Notes: generated from the letters alone by a model not told the origin. Numbered from the stretch's first letter, positions 25,720 to 34,214 are shown. The stretch is DNA of 43,171 bases from Defluviitaleaceae bacterium (GCA_009781725.1 WQVF01000027.1:1-43171), one strand, 5' to 3'. Numbers and translations: made by a program.

Positions 25720-27465
25720 ATGCAACTATGTAAAAATCTCATAGAAAAATTCGGCATAACCACTTTTGAACAACTAAACAAGGGTTGGTCTGCCGATAAA
25801 AAATATATTATCGAAACCGCTGACGGAAAAAAGCAACTACTCCGAATAGCCAATATAAAAGGCCATGACCGTAAAAAGCATGAGTTCGAAATGATGCAGC
25901 GCATAGCCGTCTTGGGTATTCCCATGTCTCAGCCCATTGAGTTTGGAGTATGTGCTGACGACGGGACTGTTTATCAGCTTCTTTCTTGGGTAGAGGGAGA
26001 GGACGCCATAACCGCGCTTCCTTTACTATCCGAAACTGAGCAATATTTACTAGGCATAAAGTCCGGTGAGATATTACGGAAAATCCACTCCATCCCAGCA
26101 CCGGATAATCAAGTAGATTGGGAAACACGATACAACAAAAAAATCAATAATAGAATTACCGCCAATCAAGAATGCGCAGACCAGGGCTTAATCGTATGCG
26201 GTATGGAGTATATGCAAAGCTACGTTGAAAATAACCGGCATTTGCTAAAGGGGCGGCCACAGTGTTTTCAGCATGGTGACTATCATGTGGGCAACATGCT
26301 GATTGAAAACGGCAAGCTGGCAATCATTGACTTTAACCGCTGTGACTTCGGCGACCCTTGGGAGGAGTTTAATCGTATAACATTCTCTGGGGCGGCAAGT
26401 CCGCATTTTGCCACAGGGCAGCTACATGGATATTTCGACGGTGAGCCGCCGGAAGGATTTTTCGAATTGCTTGCATTTTACACCGCTGCCAATTATCTAG
26501 GCGGATTGAGCTGGGCGCGGATGTTTGGGGAAGAGGAGATAGCCTTTGCCAGAAAGCAATTTGCAGAAATTTTGAGTTGGTATAACAATATGCAGGAAAC
26601 TGTTCCATCGTGGTATATCAATGATATTTATATCCAATGGGCGGATGGTATACCGTATAAGCTCAAAGGGCCTTATGATTTTACCTTTTTGAATAAGTAT
26701 GGAAAGGTGTTCAAGGTGTTTGATGAGCAGGGCTCAGGAAATATTGCTTTTGGGATAGAAAGTGATGGACAGAGCAGTCCCTTTTTTGTTAAATTCGCAG
26801 GTGCGCCAATCCAAAACTATTTTGCCGACTCCGATGGTGCAATCAATACTCAAGATGCCATTGACCGGTTGAAATATTCGGTTCAGCTATACAAGGACTT
26901 GGAACATCCCAACTTGATAAAGTTCCTTGATGCCGAAGAAATAGGTGGTGGTTTCGCGACCATATTCAAATACTCGGATGCAAAAGGAATAGAACCCCTT
27001 AACTCCCCTAACTATATGAAGTTTATGCAGCTGCCAATAGAGAAAAAAATGCAGGCATTTGAAGATATTGTAGATTTTCATATACATGTCGCCGCAAAAG
27101 GATATGTTGCTTTGGACTTCTATGATGGCAGTATTTTGTATGACTATGAAAGAGATAAAGTCATAATTTGTGATATAGATACCTATCAAAAATCCCCATA
27201 TGTTGGCGATTTGGGGCTGATGGGCTCAGCAAGATATGTTTCGCCGGAGGAATGCGCAAAGGATACAGAAATGGACGAAATAACCAATGTCTATACAATG
27301 GGAGCAACGGCGTTTTCATTATTCGCATATGGCAATCGTTCTCATGACGCATGGCCATTGAGCATGACTATGTATGATGTTGCAAAAAAAGCAATAAACG
27401 ATGACCGTGTAGACCGCCAACAGACTATTAAGCAGTTTATCACTGAGTGGAGGGCAGCTATGTGA
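25720..27465 (+). CDS. Fusion of an aminoglycoside-phosphotransferase-like kinase and a Ser/Thr-kinase-like domain
   Basis: A 581-residue protein with two kinase-fold domains. Residues 1-295 resemble the APH/choline-kinase family: HGDYHVGNMLI (185-195) is the catalytic loop and IIDFNRCDFGDPWEEF (202-217) the metal-binding part. Residues 310-581 resemble a Hanks-type kinase: K358 (FFVKFAG), HPNLIKFLD (396-404), a catalytic-loop-like GYVALDFYDGS (D466), DID (485-487) in place of DFG, and an activation segment GSARYVSPEE. The core residues persist, so both halves may be active. The start at 25720 is preceded by GGAG; ATG 25708 is the alternative. It follows yacP closely. Drug resistance should not be assumed from the APH fold; the substrate is unknown. 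Confidence 0.82.
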   Translation: MQLCKNLIEKFGITTFEQLNKGWSADKKYIIETADGKKQLLRIANIKGHDRKKHEFEMMQRIAVLGIPMSQPIEFGVCADDGTVYQLLSWVEGEDAITALPLLSETEQYLLGIKSGEILRKIHSIPAPDNQVDWETRYNKKINNRITANQECADQGLIVCGMEYMQSYVENNRHLLKGRPQCFQHGDYHVGNMLIENGKLAIIDFNRCDFGDPWEEFNRITFSGAASPHFATGQLHGYFDGEPPEGFFELLAFYTAANYLGGLSWARMFGEEEIAFARKQFAEILSWYNNMQETVPSWYINDIYIQWADGIPYKLKGPYDFTFLNKYGKVFKVFDEQGSGNIAFGIESDGQSSPFFVKFAGAPIQNYFADSDGAINTQDAIDRLKYSVQLYKDLEHPNLIKFLDAEEIGGGFATIFKYSDAKGIEPLNSPNYMKFMQLPIEKKMQAFEDIVDFHIHVAAKGYVALDFYDGSILYDYERDKVIICDIDTYQKSPYVGDLGLMGSARYVSPEECAKDTEMDEITNVYTMGATAFSLFAYGNRSHDAWPLSMTMYDVAKKAINDDRVDRQQTIKQFITEWRAAM

Positions 27466-27516
27466 ATATTCAAAATCCCCCAAAATTTCACCCAAAATTT
27501 CGTATAAAAAATCTGC

Positions 27517-27545
27517 TTGACACCAAGAGCTGACCGCGTTATAAT
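27517..27545 (+). promoter_or_regulatory. Consensus sigma-A promoter of the tRNA-Glu gene
   Basis: TTGACA (27517-27522), 17 bases, TATAAT (27540-27545): a perfect match to consensus, 21 bases before the tRNA. This is fitting for a stable RNA gene. Confidence 0.9.
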
Positions 27546-27566
27546 CGCCGTCGCGAGATTAAACAC

Positions 27567-27638
27567 GGCCCGTTGGTCAAGCGGTTAAGACACGGCCCTT
27601 TCACGGCTGAAACAGGGGTTCGATTCCCCTACGGGTCA
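27567..27638 (+). tRNA. tRNA-Glu (anticodon TTC)
   Basis: The acceptor arms GGCCCGT and ACGGGTC pair (one G-U), the anticodon loop reads CTTTCAC with TTC in the middle, and the T arm is AGGGG-TTCGATT-CCCCT. The discriminator base is A and the CCA end is not encoded. A consensus promoter lies upstream and a strong terminator follows at 27651, so it is transcribed alone. A restriction-modification pair lies just downstream, a common setting, but no duplicated tRNA 3' end (att site) was seen. Confidence 0.95.
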
Positions 27639-27650
27639 AGATTTTCATGA

Positions 27651-27684
27651 AAAGCCGCCTAGTATAATACTAGGCGGCTTTTTT
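27651..27684 (+). terminator. Rho-independent terminator of tRNA-Glu
   Basis: A 14-bp stem (AAAGCCGCCTAGTA against TACTAGGCGGCTTT) with a TAA loop, followed by T residues. Confidence 0.92.
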
Positions 27685-27691
27685 ATATGCG

Positions 27692-27756
27692 AGGAAATTG
27701 CTTCGCAATTTCTGCTGGCGCGGCCGGAAACAAAAGCGCACTTTGCGCGTTTTGTT
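27692..27756. repeat. 65-bp dispersed double-hairpin repeat, copy 2
   Basis: Identical to 9298-9362 except for one base. Like that copy it begins a few bases after a terminator's T run. The remaining gap to the next gene (27757-28045) holds further dyads listed separately and no gene. Confidence 0.8.
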
Positions 27757-27882
27757 ATGCGCTCCATAACAATATAGCGCATGATGGAAGCACAGTAGCG
27801 AATACTCTATACAAAAGGCATAGGACGGTGTACATGGTGTTCGCTATTCTGAAAAGAGAGAGTATAAGAATATATGGTGTAA

Positions 27883-27902
27883 GCTGTGAAGGGTGTAAAT
27901 AA
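27883..27902 (+). repeat. Left member of an inverted repeat flanking the restriction-modification pair
   Basis: GCTGTGAAGGGTGTAAATAA here is matched at 18 of 20 positions by the reverse complement of 30440-30459. The pair brackets both restriction-modification genes, with 143 bases to the first start and 28 bases after the last stop. Confidence 0.5.
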
Positions 27903-27920
27903 TACTGTTTGAAGAACATC

Positions 27921-27946
27921 ATCACATAACCGTCGAAAGATGTGAT
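27921..27946. promoter_or_regulatory. Inverted repeat upstream of the restriction-modification genes, candidate operator
   Basis: ATCACAT (27921-27927) and ATGTGAT (27940-27946) form a perfect 7-bp inverted repeat with a 12-base spacer. The right arm runs into GATAAAAT, a possible -10 box. Control of restriction genes through such sites is common, but no C protein gene is present. Confidence 0.4.
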
Positions 27947-27981
27947 AAAATAGCTTTACTGGCTGAATAGAAACATTGAGG

Positions 27982-28015
27982 GCGCACTTATGTACCATAA
28001 ACGTGGTACGTGCGC
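27982..28015 (+). promoter_or_regulatory. Hairpin in the 5' leader of the restriction endonuclease gene
   Basis: GCGCAC and GTACCA pair with TGGTAC and GTGCGC, giving a 12-bp stem interrupted by a 4-base bulge (TTAT), just before the ribosome binding site (TAGGAG) and start at 28046. There is no T run after it. It may slow translation or stabilise the mRNA. Confidence 0.45.
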
Positions 28016-28045
28016 AAAACTTTTATTTTGATAGGAGATTTTGCA

Positions 28046-29212
28046 ATGTGGAGATGGGATCAAGGACGTTTGCTGTATTTTCAATTTGATGTATTAAAGA
28101 GCATGGCGGCTGTCCTTGCCAAGTTTGATGGTGTTAAAATTAACGATTGCGAATCTTTGTTTAGGTCACAGTTAATGACGGAAACAGGGATGCCGTTTGC
28201 TCCAGACCATTACACAGTATTGCGGAATTACAAGCGCGTTTTTGAGTGCGCTTTTTTGGCGACCGTGTCCAACAAACATCTCATAGTTTCGGATTTTTGC
28301 AGAGAACTGGCGAAGCCAAACGGAGATTTTGCCAATGCGGACGATTTTTTGCTCAGTTACATAAACCGTTTCCGATTTCCCTTTCCTGCATTTGATGGAT
28401 ACGACGATACACAAGAGAGAGTATATCCTTTTTGTGCTGTCATTAAATTTCTAATCGTCCTTTTTCAAGGTGGTAAGGAAGCGGTTATTTCCTTAGATGA
28501 AATATTCAATGTGATAATCGCCAATAAGTGCACAGGCTTTGAAGAGTTGCCCTTTTACAATGGGCTGCATCCGCAAAACTACAATCCAAGCGATACTGAA
28601 AAACGTCAATTGCGAGAAATGGTTATTTTCATAAGCCAATTGAGTGTTTTGAAAGTGTATGGCGGAAAATTGTGGCTCGACATTTCAAACCCAACTGCCA
28701 TCAATGAACTTATGGAAAAATTCTTAACACCTTTAGGCACAATTCCTAAATCCGATAGGCTTGATGAATTTGCCGAGATGACGAAAATCACAGGTGGATT
28801 GGTGCTACCTACAATTGAAGTGTTTACATCTGACAGCTTGGATTTGGAGTTTATTGAGGGCAAACGTAAGCGAGTTGAACATTTCCGTGTTGAGAGAAGT
28901 CCGCTTCTACGGAAATATTTTCGTGAGCAAAATAAAAGACCGATATGCAATATGTGCCATATGGATGTTTCCGAAAAATATCCATGGACGGAGTATATGC
29001 TAGACATACACCACTTGTTGCCACTATCATCCAGCGTTGCTATTACGACACACGGGACATCTCTAAATGATATTGTCGGCATATGTCCATCATGCCACCG
29101 TAGCGTACACATCTACTACTCGAAGTGGCTCAAGAAAAACGGACAAGACGATTTCAATTCTCGCATTGAGGCTATGGAAGTGTATTTAGCCGCTGTGAAG
29201 GAGGTTGCGTAA
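28046..29212 (+). CDS. HNH restriction endonuclease (type II)
   Basis: A 388-residue protein whose C-terminal 90 residues hold an HNH nuclease: C301-x2-C304, D320-I-H-H323, N341, C347-x2-C350 and H351. The first 280 residues are not recognised and presumably read the DNA target and form the dimer. The gene ends one base into the start of a cytosine methyltransferase gene (TAATG), so the two are a type II restriction-modification pair. The start at 28046 (MWRWDQGR) has TAGGAG upstream; the open frame runs 12 codons further back through a hairpin. Codons are more AT-rich than in the neighbouring housekeeping genes. Confidence 0.85.
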   Translation: MWRWDQGRLLYFQFDVLKSMAAVLAKFDGVKINDCESLFRSQLMTETGMPFAPDHYTVLRNYKRVFECAFLATVSNKHLIVSDFCRELAKPNGDFANADDFLLSYINRFRFPFPAFDGYDDTQERVYPFCAVIKFLIVLFQGGKEAVISLDEIFNVIIANKCTGFEELPFYNGLHPQNYNPSDTEKRQLREMVIFISQLSVLKVYGGKLWLDISNPTAINELMEKFLTPLGTIPKSDRLDEFAEMTKITGGLVLPTIEVFTSDSLDLEFIEGKRKRVEHFRVERSPLLRKYFREQNKRPICNMCHMDVSEKYPWTEYMLDIHHLLPLSSSVAITTHGTSLNDIVGICPSCHRSVHIYYSKWLKKNGQDDFNSRIEAMEVYLAAVKEVA

Positions 29213-30411
29213 TGGGTGTTTTAGAAAAAAAATTAAGCCTAAAAAGTCAAGAGAAATTACTTGATGATTGTGTAAATAGAGGGGTTTCACTCTCCGAAGT
29301 GTTATTGCAAAGGGGTTTATCGTATGACGCACTTAGGTACAGAGATTATTGTGACTTTACCACACAAGAAAATAATAGTGAAACCTTGGACGATATGGAA
29401 AAATTGCCACCAACAATTCCTGCCGTCAGCTTTTTTTCTGGTGCGGGCGGTTTGAATATTGGATTTGAATATGCAGGATTTGACAATATTGTTTCGGTAG
29501 AGTGTAATGAAATTTTTTGCAACACACTCCGCAAGAACTACCCCGACAAAATTGTTATTGGCCCCCCTCACCATAGTGGGGATGTACGTGAACGTGAAGT
29601 GTTGGAAAATACACTGAAAGACGCTATTGGCAGTGGCAAACCGTTTGATGGAATTTTTCATGGCGGTCCCCCTTGCCAACCTTTTAGCATCGCAGCAAAC
29701 CAACGATTCTCAAAAGAGAGCGATAATTTCAAGCGACAAGGCTTTAACGATGAGGAAAAGGGCGAATTATTATTTGACTATCTGTGGTACATCAAAAGAT
29801 TTCTACCAAAAGCATTTTTAATCGAAAATGTTGCAGGAATCGCAGGGTGTGATACAGATGGAAAAATACAAGACGCACTTGATGAGATTGCAGGACTTGG
29901 ATACGAAATTCTGTCACCGCAAATAGTTAATGCTGCAAACTACGGTGTTCCACAAAACAGAATGCGTTGGATTATTATTGGCACTCGTATTGGCAAGCCT
30001 ATAAAATTTCCATCCCCTAATGAATATATAGCTACTTGTTATGATGTGTTTAGTCGTGATGTAAGCGGAGTTGAAAACCATCAGACGAGAGAACACACGG
30101 CGGCATCCGTCAAGCGTTATATGCAGCTTGCGTATGGTGTTCGGGATAAACTTGGACGAGTGGATAGATTAAATCCATATTTACCATCCAAAACAGTAAT
30201 TGCAGGTGGTACAAAAGGTGGCGGACGTTCGCATTTGCACCCATATTCGCCACGTACAATTTCGGTAAGAGAGTGTGCAAGACTTCAAACCTTTCCTGAT
30301 GATTATATTTTTACTGGAGCGACAGCGCGCCAGTTTACACAAGTTGGGAATGCCGTGCCACCATTGTTGGCGTATAAAATAGCTCTACAAATTCGAGCAG
30401 GTATAAAATAG
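29212..30411 (+). CDS. C5-cytosine DNA methyltransferase
   Basis: A 399-residue enzyme with all main motifs: SFFSGAGGLNIGFEYAG (73-89, S-adenosylmethionine binding), GGPPCQPFS with catalytic C155, IENVAGI (about 202), QNRMRW (motif VIII) and the final RECARLQTFPDDY with QVGNAVPP. About 65 residues precede motif I, which is unusual; this stretch (ending DDMEKLPP) is charged and helical and may be a small DNA-binding addition. It protects host DNA from the HNH endonuclease encoded just upstream. Confidence 0.95.
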   Translation: MGVLEKKLSLKSQEKLLDDCVNRGVSLSEVLLQRGLSYDALRYRDYCDFTTQENNSETLDDMEKLPPTIPAVSFFSGAGGLNIGFEYAGFDNIVSVECNEIFCNTLRKNYPDKIVIGPPHHSGDVREREVLENTLKDAIGSGKPFDGIFHGGPPCQPFSIAANQRFSKESDNFKRQGFNDEEKGELLFDYLWYIKRFLPKAFLIENVAGIAGCDTDGKIQDALDEIAGLGYEILSPQIVNAANYGVPQNRMRWIIIGTRIGKPIKFPSPNEYIATCYDVFSRDVSGVENHQTREHTAASVKRYMQLAYGVRDKLGRVDRLNPYLPSKTVIAGGTKGGGRSHLHPYSPRTISVRECARLQTFPDDYIFTGATARQFTQVGNAVPPLLAYKIALQIRAGIK

Positions 30412-30439
30412 AGTAGCATAGTATATTCATCAGTTAGCG

Positions 30440-30459
30440 TTATTTCTACCCTTCACAGC
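30440..30459 (-). repeat. Right member of the inverted repeat flanking the restriction-modification pair
   Basis: Read on the minus strand it matches 27883-27902 at 18 of 20 bases. The rest of 30412-30590 holds a weak dyad (GCATCCGA..TCGGATGC, about 30503-30529) that may terminate the methyltransferase transcript. Confidence 0.5.
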
Positions 30460-30590
30460 ACACATCATAATCATCAATAGTTTGCTCAAAACAACAAGAA
30501 AGCATCCGAGCAAATATTTTATCGGATGCCTTCTCGGTTGTCTATAATTTCTCATTTGCCCTTTCGCTTAAAAATTATCATTAATACAAG

Positions 30591-30674
30591 CTTGGATTGC
30601 TTCGACGCTTCGCTCCTCGCAATGACGAGGTAAGCGCATAAATATTCATGAAAGTGTTTTGCGTGACAGCCCCT
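30591..30674. mobile_element. MITE-like palindromic element, AGGGGCTGTC family, right half only
   Basis: Contains TTGGATTGCTTCG, GCTTCGCTCCTCGCAATGAC, CATAAATATTCATGAAAGTG and the terminal GACAGCCCCT (30665-30674), the complement of the left end seen at 19424. The left half is missing. It sits between the restriction-modification pair and the convergent operon that ends at 30689. Confidence 0.65.
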
Positions 30675-30688
30675 ATAGATGTTGTGTT

Positions 30689-31132
30689 TTATTCTAGCAT
30701 CTTCATCTCCAACAACTTCTTAACAACTTCCAGGGTCTCGGAATTGGGTTGATAAAATGCCATATCAGAGCTGCATACATTCTCAAATTCTTTCCCAAAA
30801 ATAGTTTTGGTGGTACCTGGGGCGCAGCCGCCACCACACTTGCCACAAATATTTACATTGGCCCATGCGATTTCCTTCATGCTGGCATCCAAGGGGATGT
30901 TTTCGTTTTCCCGAGTATAATTGCATTCTCCGGACCATATTGTCCATGGGCTGGGATAGTCGTTGCCTCCGTCCATATGCATGTAGCATACGGTCTTACC
31001 ATTGTAGCTGACTTCTGCTCCGTTTACGTCCATGCCCTTTGCCTTTAGATATTTTGCAAAATCCAAGGCATTCTTCAGATTGTCGCCGCTCAGGGCCTCG
31101 TTCATGGTTGCTTCAATGTTTTTCTCAGACAT
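30689..31132 (-). CDS. Uncharacterised four-cysteine protein, family A
   Basis: A 147-residue protein of unknown function. The N-terminal half has the family-A start (MSEKNIEA, then LKNALDFAKYLKAKGM) and VSYNGKTVCYMHMDG. Next come KEIAWANVNICGKCGGGCAPG and IFGKEFENVC, giving C96-x2-C99-x3-C103 and C120, which probably bind one metal. A C-terminal helix follows a PNSETLE turn. Homologous proteins in this operon are at 32573, 34241 and 35239. No signal peptide or membrane helix is seen. It is the last gene of the operon; its start, with AAAGGAGG ahead, overlaps the end of the upstream gene. Confidence 0.75.
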   Translation of the reverse strand: MSEKNIEATMNEALSGDNLKNALDFAKYLKAKGMDVNGAEVSYNGKTVCYMHMDGGNDYPSPWTIWSGECNYTRENENIPLDASMKEIAWANVNICGKCGGGCAPGTTKTIFGKEFENVCSSDMAFYQPNSETLEVVKKLLEMKMLE

Positions 31133-32198
31133 TTTTTGCCTCCTTTGATTTTTGTTTGTTTTTTTGTGAAGACGTGCTTTCGTGCGCAAGCCATGCTTCA
31201 ATACCATCGCTTATCTCCAATACCAAATCATCTAAGGGTATATGAAGTCCCTCGCAGCCGGAATCGCATATGCCGATATGCTCACGTTTTCTGCCGCAGC
31301 CATATCCCTTTGAAATCAGTTCTTGTAATGCCACAGGGAAGGCAAGCATAGCATCTGTGTATTTTTCTGTGTTTACAGCTTTGACGGTTAAATCATATCC
31401 GCAATTGAGGGATGTATTGATTCCCCATATTTCCTTTTTTCCACGGGAGTATTTTATCTTCTTCCAGAAACCACGTATTTCAACATCGCAATTAAGCCCT
31501 TTATCCAGATGAAGCTGATGCAGGCGCAGTACAAAGTTCTGTATCTTGGGGGATAGGGGGAGTATCGTTTCTTTTAGTACGACAAGCATATCCATCTCAT
31601 CTGTTGAAATAACCCTGTAGTCACAGCGCATTAGAATATTGCGATAAAAATTTGTGCCAAACTCTGCTTCAGCGATTGCCATTGTTTTCAGACCTATGAG
31701 CATAGCAGGATTGTCGGGATATGAAATTTCTATCCTCTGGATCTCTGATAATTTTTGCTTTTTGTTGTCTGGGTCGATGCCGGTGAATATCATGCCGCAA
31801 TCAATTAAGAACCTCAGGCACTCCATATTCTTGGTATCGGATAAATTGTCATAAAAAATAGTTCCCGCCGCAATGATTGCCGCGGCGTCTGTGGTTAATT
31901 CACCTGTAAGTCCAATGTTCAGCAGCAATTTCTTTGCATTGTCAAGAAAAGGGAAATTATAGAAAATCGCACTAAGATGCTCTTTTCCCATCTTTTTTGG
32001 TTTGTCATACAAATCGCTATTCTGCTCCAAAACATCACAAAACCGCAACAAAAAAGCCCGGAAAGCAAGAACCCCTTCCCGGATATTTGCATCACTGGAA
32101 ATGTCTTTGAAAACAAGCTTAATTTCATATGCTTCACGTGTTTCGGGCAAGATAAGGCTTCTAAGATGATTGGCCATGGATTTAAGATTCTTTCTCAT
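31125..32198 (-). CDS. Uncharacterised protein, family B, with cysteine cluster near the C terminus
   Basis: A 357-residue protein, mostly helical, not recognised. It resembles the gene product of 33090-34214 in a stretch where both read a long helix, then Y-P-D-x-P followed by L-I-x-x-L-K-T (ISYPDNPAMLIGLKT here). Cysteines near the end (C301, C311, C315 in CGRKREHIGICDSGCEG) echo the cluster of the other operon products. A lysine-rich tail closes the protein. No membrane segment is seen. AGAGGT precedes the ATG at 32198. It overlaps the next gene by eight bases. Confidence 0.72.
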   Translation of the reverse strand: MRKNLKSMANHLRSLILPETREAYEIKLVFKDISSDANIREGVLAFRAFLLRFCDVLEQNSDLYDKPKKMGKEHLSAIFYNFPFLDNAKKLLLNIGLTGELTTDAAAIIAAGTIFYDNLSDTKNMECLRFLIDCGMIFTGIDPDNKKQKLSEIQRIEISYPDNPAMLIGLKTMAIAEAEFGTNFYRNILMRCDYRVISTDEMDMLVVLKETILPLSPKIQNFVLRLHQLHLDKGLNCDVEIRGFWKKIKYSRGKKEIWGINTSLNCGYDLTVKAVNTEKYTDAMLAFPVALQELISKGYGCGRKREHIGICDSGCEGLHIPLDDLVLEISDGIEAWLAHESTSSQKNKQKSKEAKNV

Positions 32199-32250
32199 TT
32201 TTCGTACCTCTTTTCAGGCTCATAGGCCTTTAAATAATCTTGATTTATCT

Positions 32251-32556
32251 TCAAGCCAGGCTGCAAGTTGTTTCTGATGTAATCACCACCTGCCATTCAT
32301 AGAGCTCGTATCGGTACAGCCCATGCTTGATAAGGGGGCCGCTCTGGGCTATTGCGTGGGCTTCTTCTAAACTTTCGGCTTCAAAGATACCCATGGCACC
32401 GTGGACATTGGTGAATACGCCTACCTTGCAATAACGTTCCTTGGCCATGGTGTTTACAAATGCAACGGCTTCCTCGTAGACTTGTTGGTCAAATTCCTTG
32501 CCTTCTACCGGATAATCGATTTGAACGTACAGCTTGGCATCATTCTTTAGTTCCAT
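32251..32556 (-). CDS. YCII-related small protein
   Basis: A 101-residue protein with a dimeric alpha-beta barrel look: LYVQIDYPVEG at the start, then VYEEAVAFVNTMAK, GVFTNVHGAMGIFEAESLEEA and HAIAQSGPLIKHGLYRYELYEW. This matches the YCII-like family, some members of which act on muconolactone-type or small aromatic compounds; most are unassigned. It is the only gene of the cysteine-cluster operon with a plausible enzyme or ligand-binding fold. AAAGGAGG precedes the ATG at 32556. Confidence 0.7.
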   Translation of the reverse strand: MELKNDAKLYVQIDYPVEGKEFDQQVYEEAVAFVNTMAKERYCKVGVFTNVHGAMGIFEAESLEEAHAIAQSGPLIKHGLYRYELYEWQVVITSETTCSLA

Positions 32557-32572
32557 GATGGACCTCCTTTGT

Positions 32573-33046
32573 TTATATCGTCATTCGCAATAGTTTTTTT
32601 ATGTTCATGAGAGCTTTGTTGTCGAGATTGAAGAACGCCAATGGTGCGTGGCAGGTGCTTTCATGTTCCTTCCCAAAAATCTTCCAGGGATTTTTGCTGT
32701 TTTTACAATATGGTGGTTTGCAAGGGCTTTGGGGGCAATTAACCACATGTGCCCATGTAAATTCCTTTAACTCGTCGTCAATCGAAGAGCTGTCATCAAA
32801 GCACCAATCAAGGCCTAACCAAAGTGCTATGCTGACACCGGCAGAAAGCATAGACTCCTCCGCAACCGCTATGCAGCCTATGCTCTTGCCTTTGTAAGTG
32901 GGATCCCACCGTATGTCATTCCCACTTGTAAACGCTTCAAATGAAAAGCCATTTTCCTCCATGAAGGCGATTAAATCCAGCATGTTTTTTTTGGTGTCAT
33001 CTGTGAGCTTTCCATTGACAAGATTTTTGATTTGTTTTTCGGACAT
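32573..33046 (-). CDS. Uncharacterised four-cysteine protein, family A
   Basis: A 157-residue relative of 30689-31132: MSEKQIKNLV start, MLDLIAFMEENGFSF, YKGKSIGCIAV, KEFTWAHVVNCPQSPCK and IFGKEHESTC. Cysteines are C104, C109, C114 and C132, so spacing differs from the C-x2-C-x3-C of its relatives, and histidine is also nearby. The C-terminal helix is KALMNIKKLLRM. The start is the ATG at 33046 behind AAGGAGG; the open frame goes 19 codons further back without a signal. Function unknown. Confidence 0.75.
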   Translation of the reverse strand: MSEKQIKNLVNGKLTDDTKKNMLDLIAFMEENGFSFEAFTSGNDIRWDPTYKGKSIGCIAVAEESMLSAGVSIALWLGLDWCFDDSSSIDDELKEFTWAHVVNCPQSPCKPPYCKNSKNPWKIFGKEHESTCHAPLAFFNLDNKALMNIKKLLRMTI

Positions 33047-33089
33047 TGTGCTACCTCCTTCGCCAATTACAGGATAGTCGTCACTCCTT

Positions 33090-34214
33090 CTATCGGAGTC
33101 CATATTCCAATTCCAGCAACCGCCAGTAATATGGTACGAGATTTACGTCTGTATCGGGAAATGCAAAACTGGCAAAGGCGCATCCGGTTTGAGAGGTATC
33201 GTTATATGTCCAATGCAGACGGTATTTGCAATGCTCCCTCGTTGCCCCTTGGAAATTGCAAAAACGACAACTACTCTTTGCAAAGCAGTCATGGAGGATT
33301 TTTGGCATTGCGGCAATTTCCTCTATATAGTTATCTGGGTTTTTTAACTTCAATATAAAATTATCATGCACCTGAGCAATGCGTTTGGACTCAATAAAAT
33401 AATTTCCGTCATACATCACATCCGTATATTTTAAGGAATATTCATAAAATGCCACAAGGAAACCGATTCTTTCTTCGGCGCAGCCTTGTGATTTTAATTC
33501 ATACCTAATCCATTCTTGTGTAGGGATTTTGTCTTGGTCGGCTGTAAACCTAAAGTCAAAGTTCATATGGCTATAGTAATGCAAGGCGGGTTTGCCTTTG
33601 TATGTTAAACTTGACCTGTCTTTTAATGCGCGTTGACTCTGGCGGACTTTGTATTCATACCAATAATCACAAAAGGTTTTGAGAGTGTCGATTAGTTCCG
33701 GCATGTCGGGATATTCTACTGTGAATGAGTTTATTGTTTTTCCAAAGGGTTTACCATTGAAATCAGAAATAGTAAACCCGAAATCAACAAGCCGGGATAA
33801 AATCAAGTGGTATTTCGATACAGGGCTTACTATGCAGGACTCCGTTTGCTTTAATGATTCCTTAAAAACCGGCAAAGAAATAATTAACTGATGATTACAC
33901 ACTTCGCCACTTTGTGATAAACGGAACAATGTATCAGGCAGCCTATTTACAGAATTGCGAGATTTTAGAACCAAGCCACGTTCCTTTGATTGACTGTCTG
34001 TTCCTTGCAATGCATAGTCAGTCAAAACCAAACCATAGGCACTAGGCTGCTTTGCCATGTCTAAGTACATATTTTTCATCAACACACATAATTGTGAAAA
34101 ATGCTCCCTGAAATCATCTGGCAAGCCATCTGCAAGTGGATATTTCTCCGGTACAGGCAGGATGGTATTGGCAGTTGCTTCTGCAGCATGTTGACAATGG
34201 TATCGGTATTCCAT
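33090..34214 (-). CDS. Uncharacterised protein, family B, with C-terminal four-cysteine module
   Basis: A 374-residue protein, mostly helical, not recognised. The YPDMPELIDTLKTF segment aligns with ISYPDNPAMLIGLKT of 31125-32198, and the preceding LVDFGFTISDF matches LIDCGMIFTGI there. The end carries C316-x2-C319, C329 and C345 (CRFCNFQG, HCKYRLHW, TGCAFASFAF). The start is set at the ATG at 34214 behind AAGGAGGCAGACAGT; a GTG six codons upstream overlaps that site. No transmembrane segment is seen. Function unknown. Confidence 0.72.
   Translation of the reverse strand: MEYRYHCQHAAEATANTILPVPEKYPLADGLPDDFREHFSQLCVLMKNMYLDMAKQPSAYGLVLTDYALQGTDSQSKERGLVLKSRNSVNRLPDTLFRLSQSGEVCNHQLIISLPVFKESLKQTESCIVSPVSKYHLILSRLVDFGFTISDFNGKPFGKTINSFTVEYPDMPELIDTLKTFCDYWYEYKVRQSQRALKDRSSLTYKGKPALHYYSHMNFDFRFTADQDKIPTQEWIRYELKSQGCAEERIGFLVAFYEYSLKYTDVMYDGNYFIESKRIAQVHDNFILKLKNPDNYIEEIAAMPKILHDCFAKSSCRFCNFQGATREHCKYRLHWTYNDTSQTGCAFASFAFPDTDVNLVPYYWRLLELEYGLR

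Noticed and set aside
25720-27465. Aminoglycoside resistance gene
   Set aside because: The APH-like fold is shared by many kinases of other substrates and the fused second kinase does not fit a known resistance enzyme.
27687-27902. 71-codon plus-strand frame starting MRGNCFAIS
   Set aside because: It is a reading of the 65-bp dispersed repeat; the other repeat copy gives the same peptide in a non-gene context.
27567-30411. Integrated element with tRNA-Glu as attachment site
   Set aside because: No duplicate of the tRNA 3' end was found downstream and there is no integrase gene.
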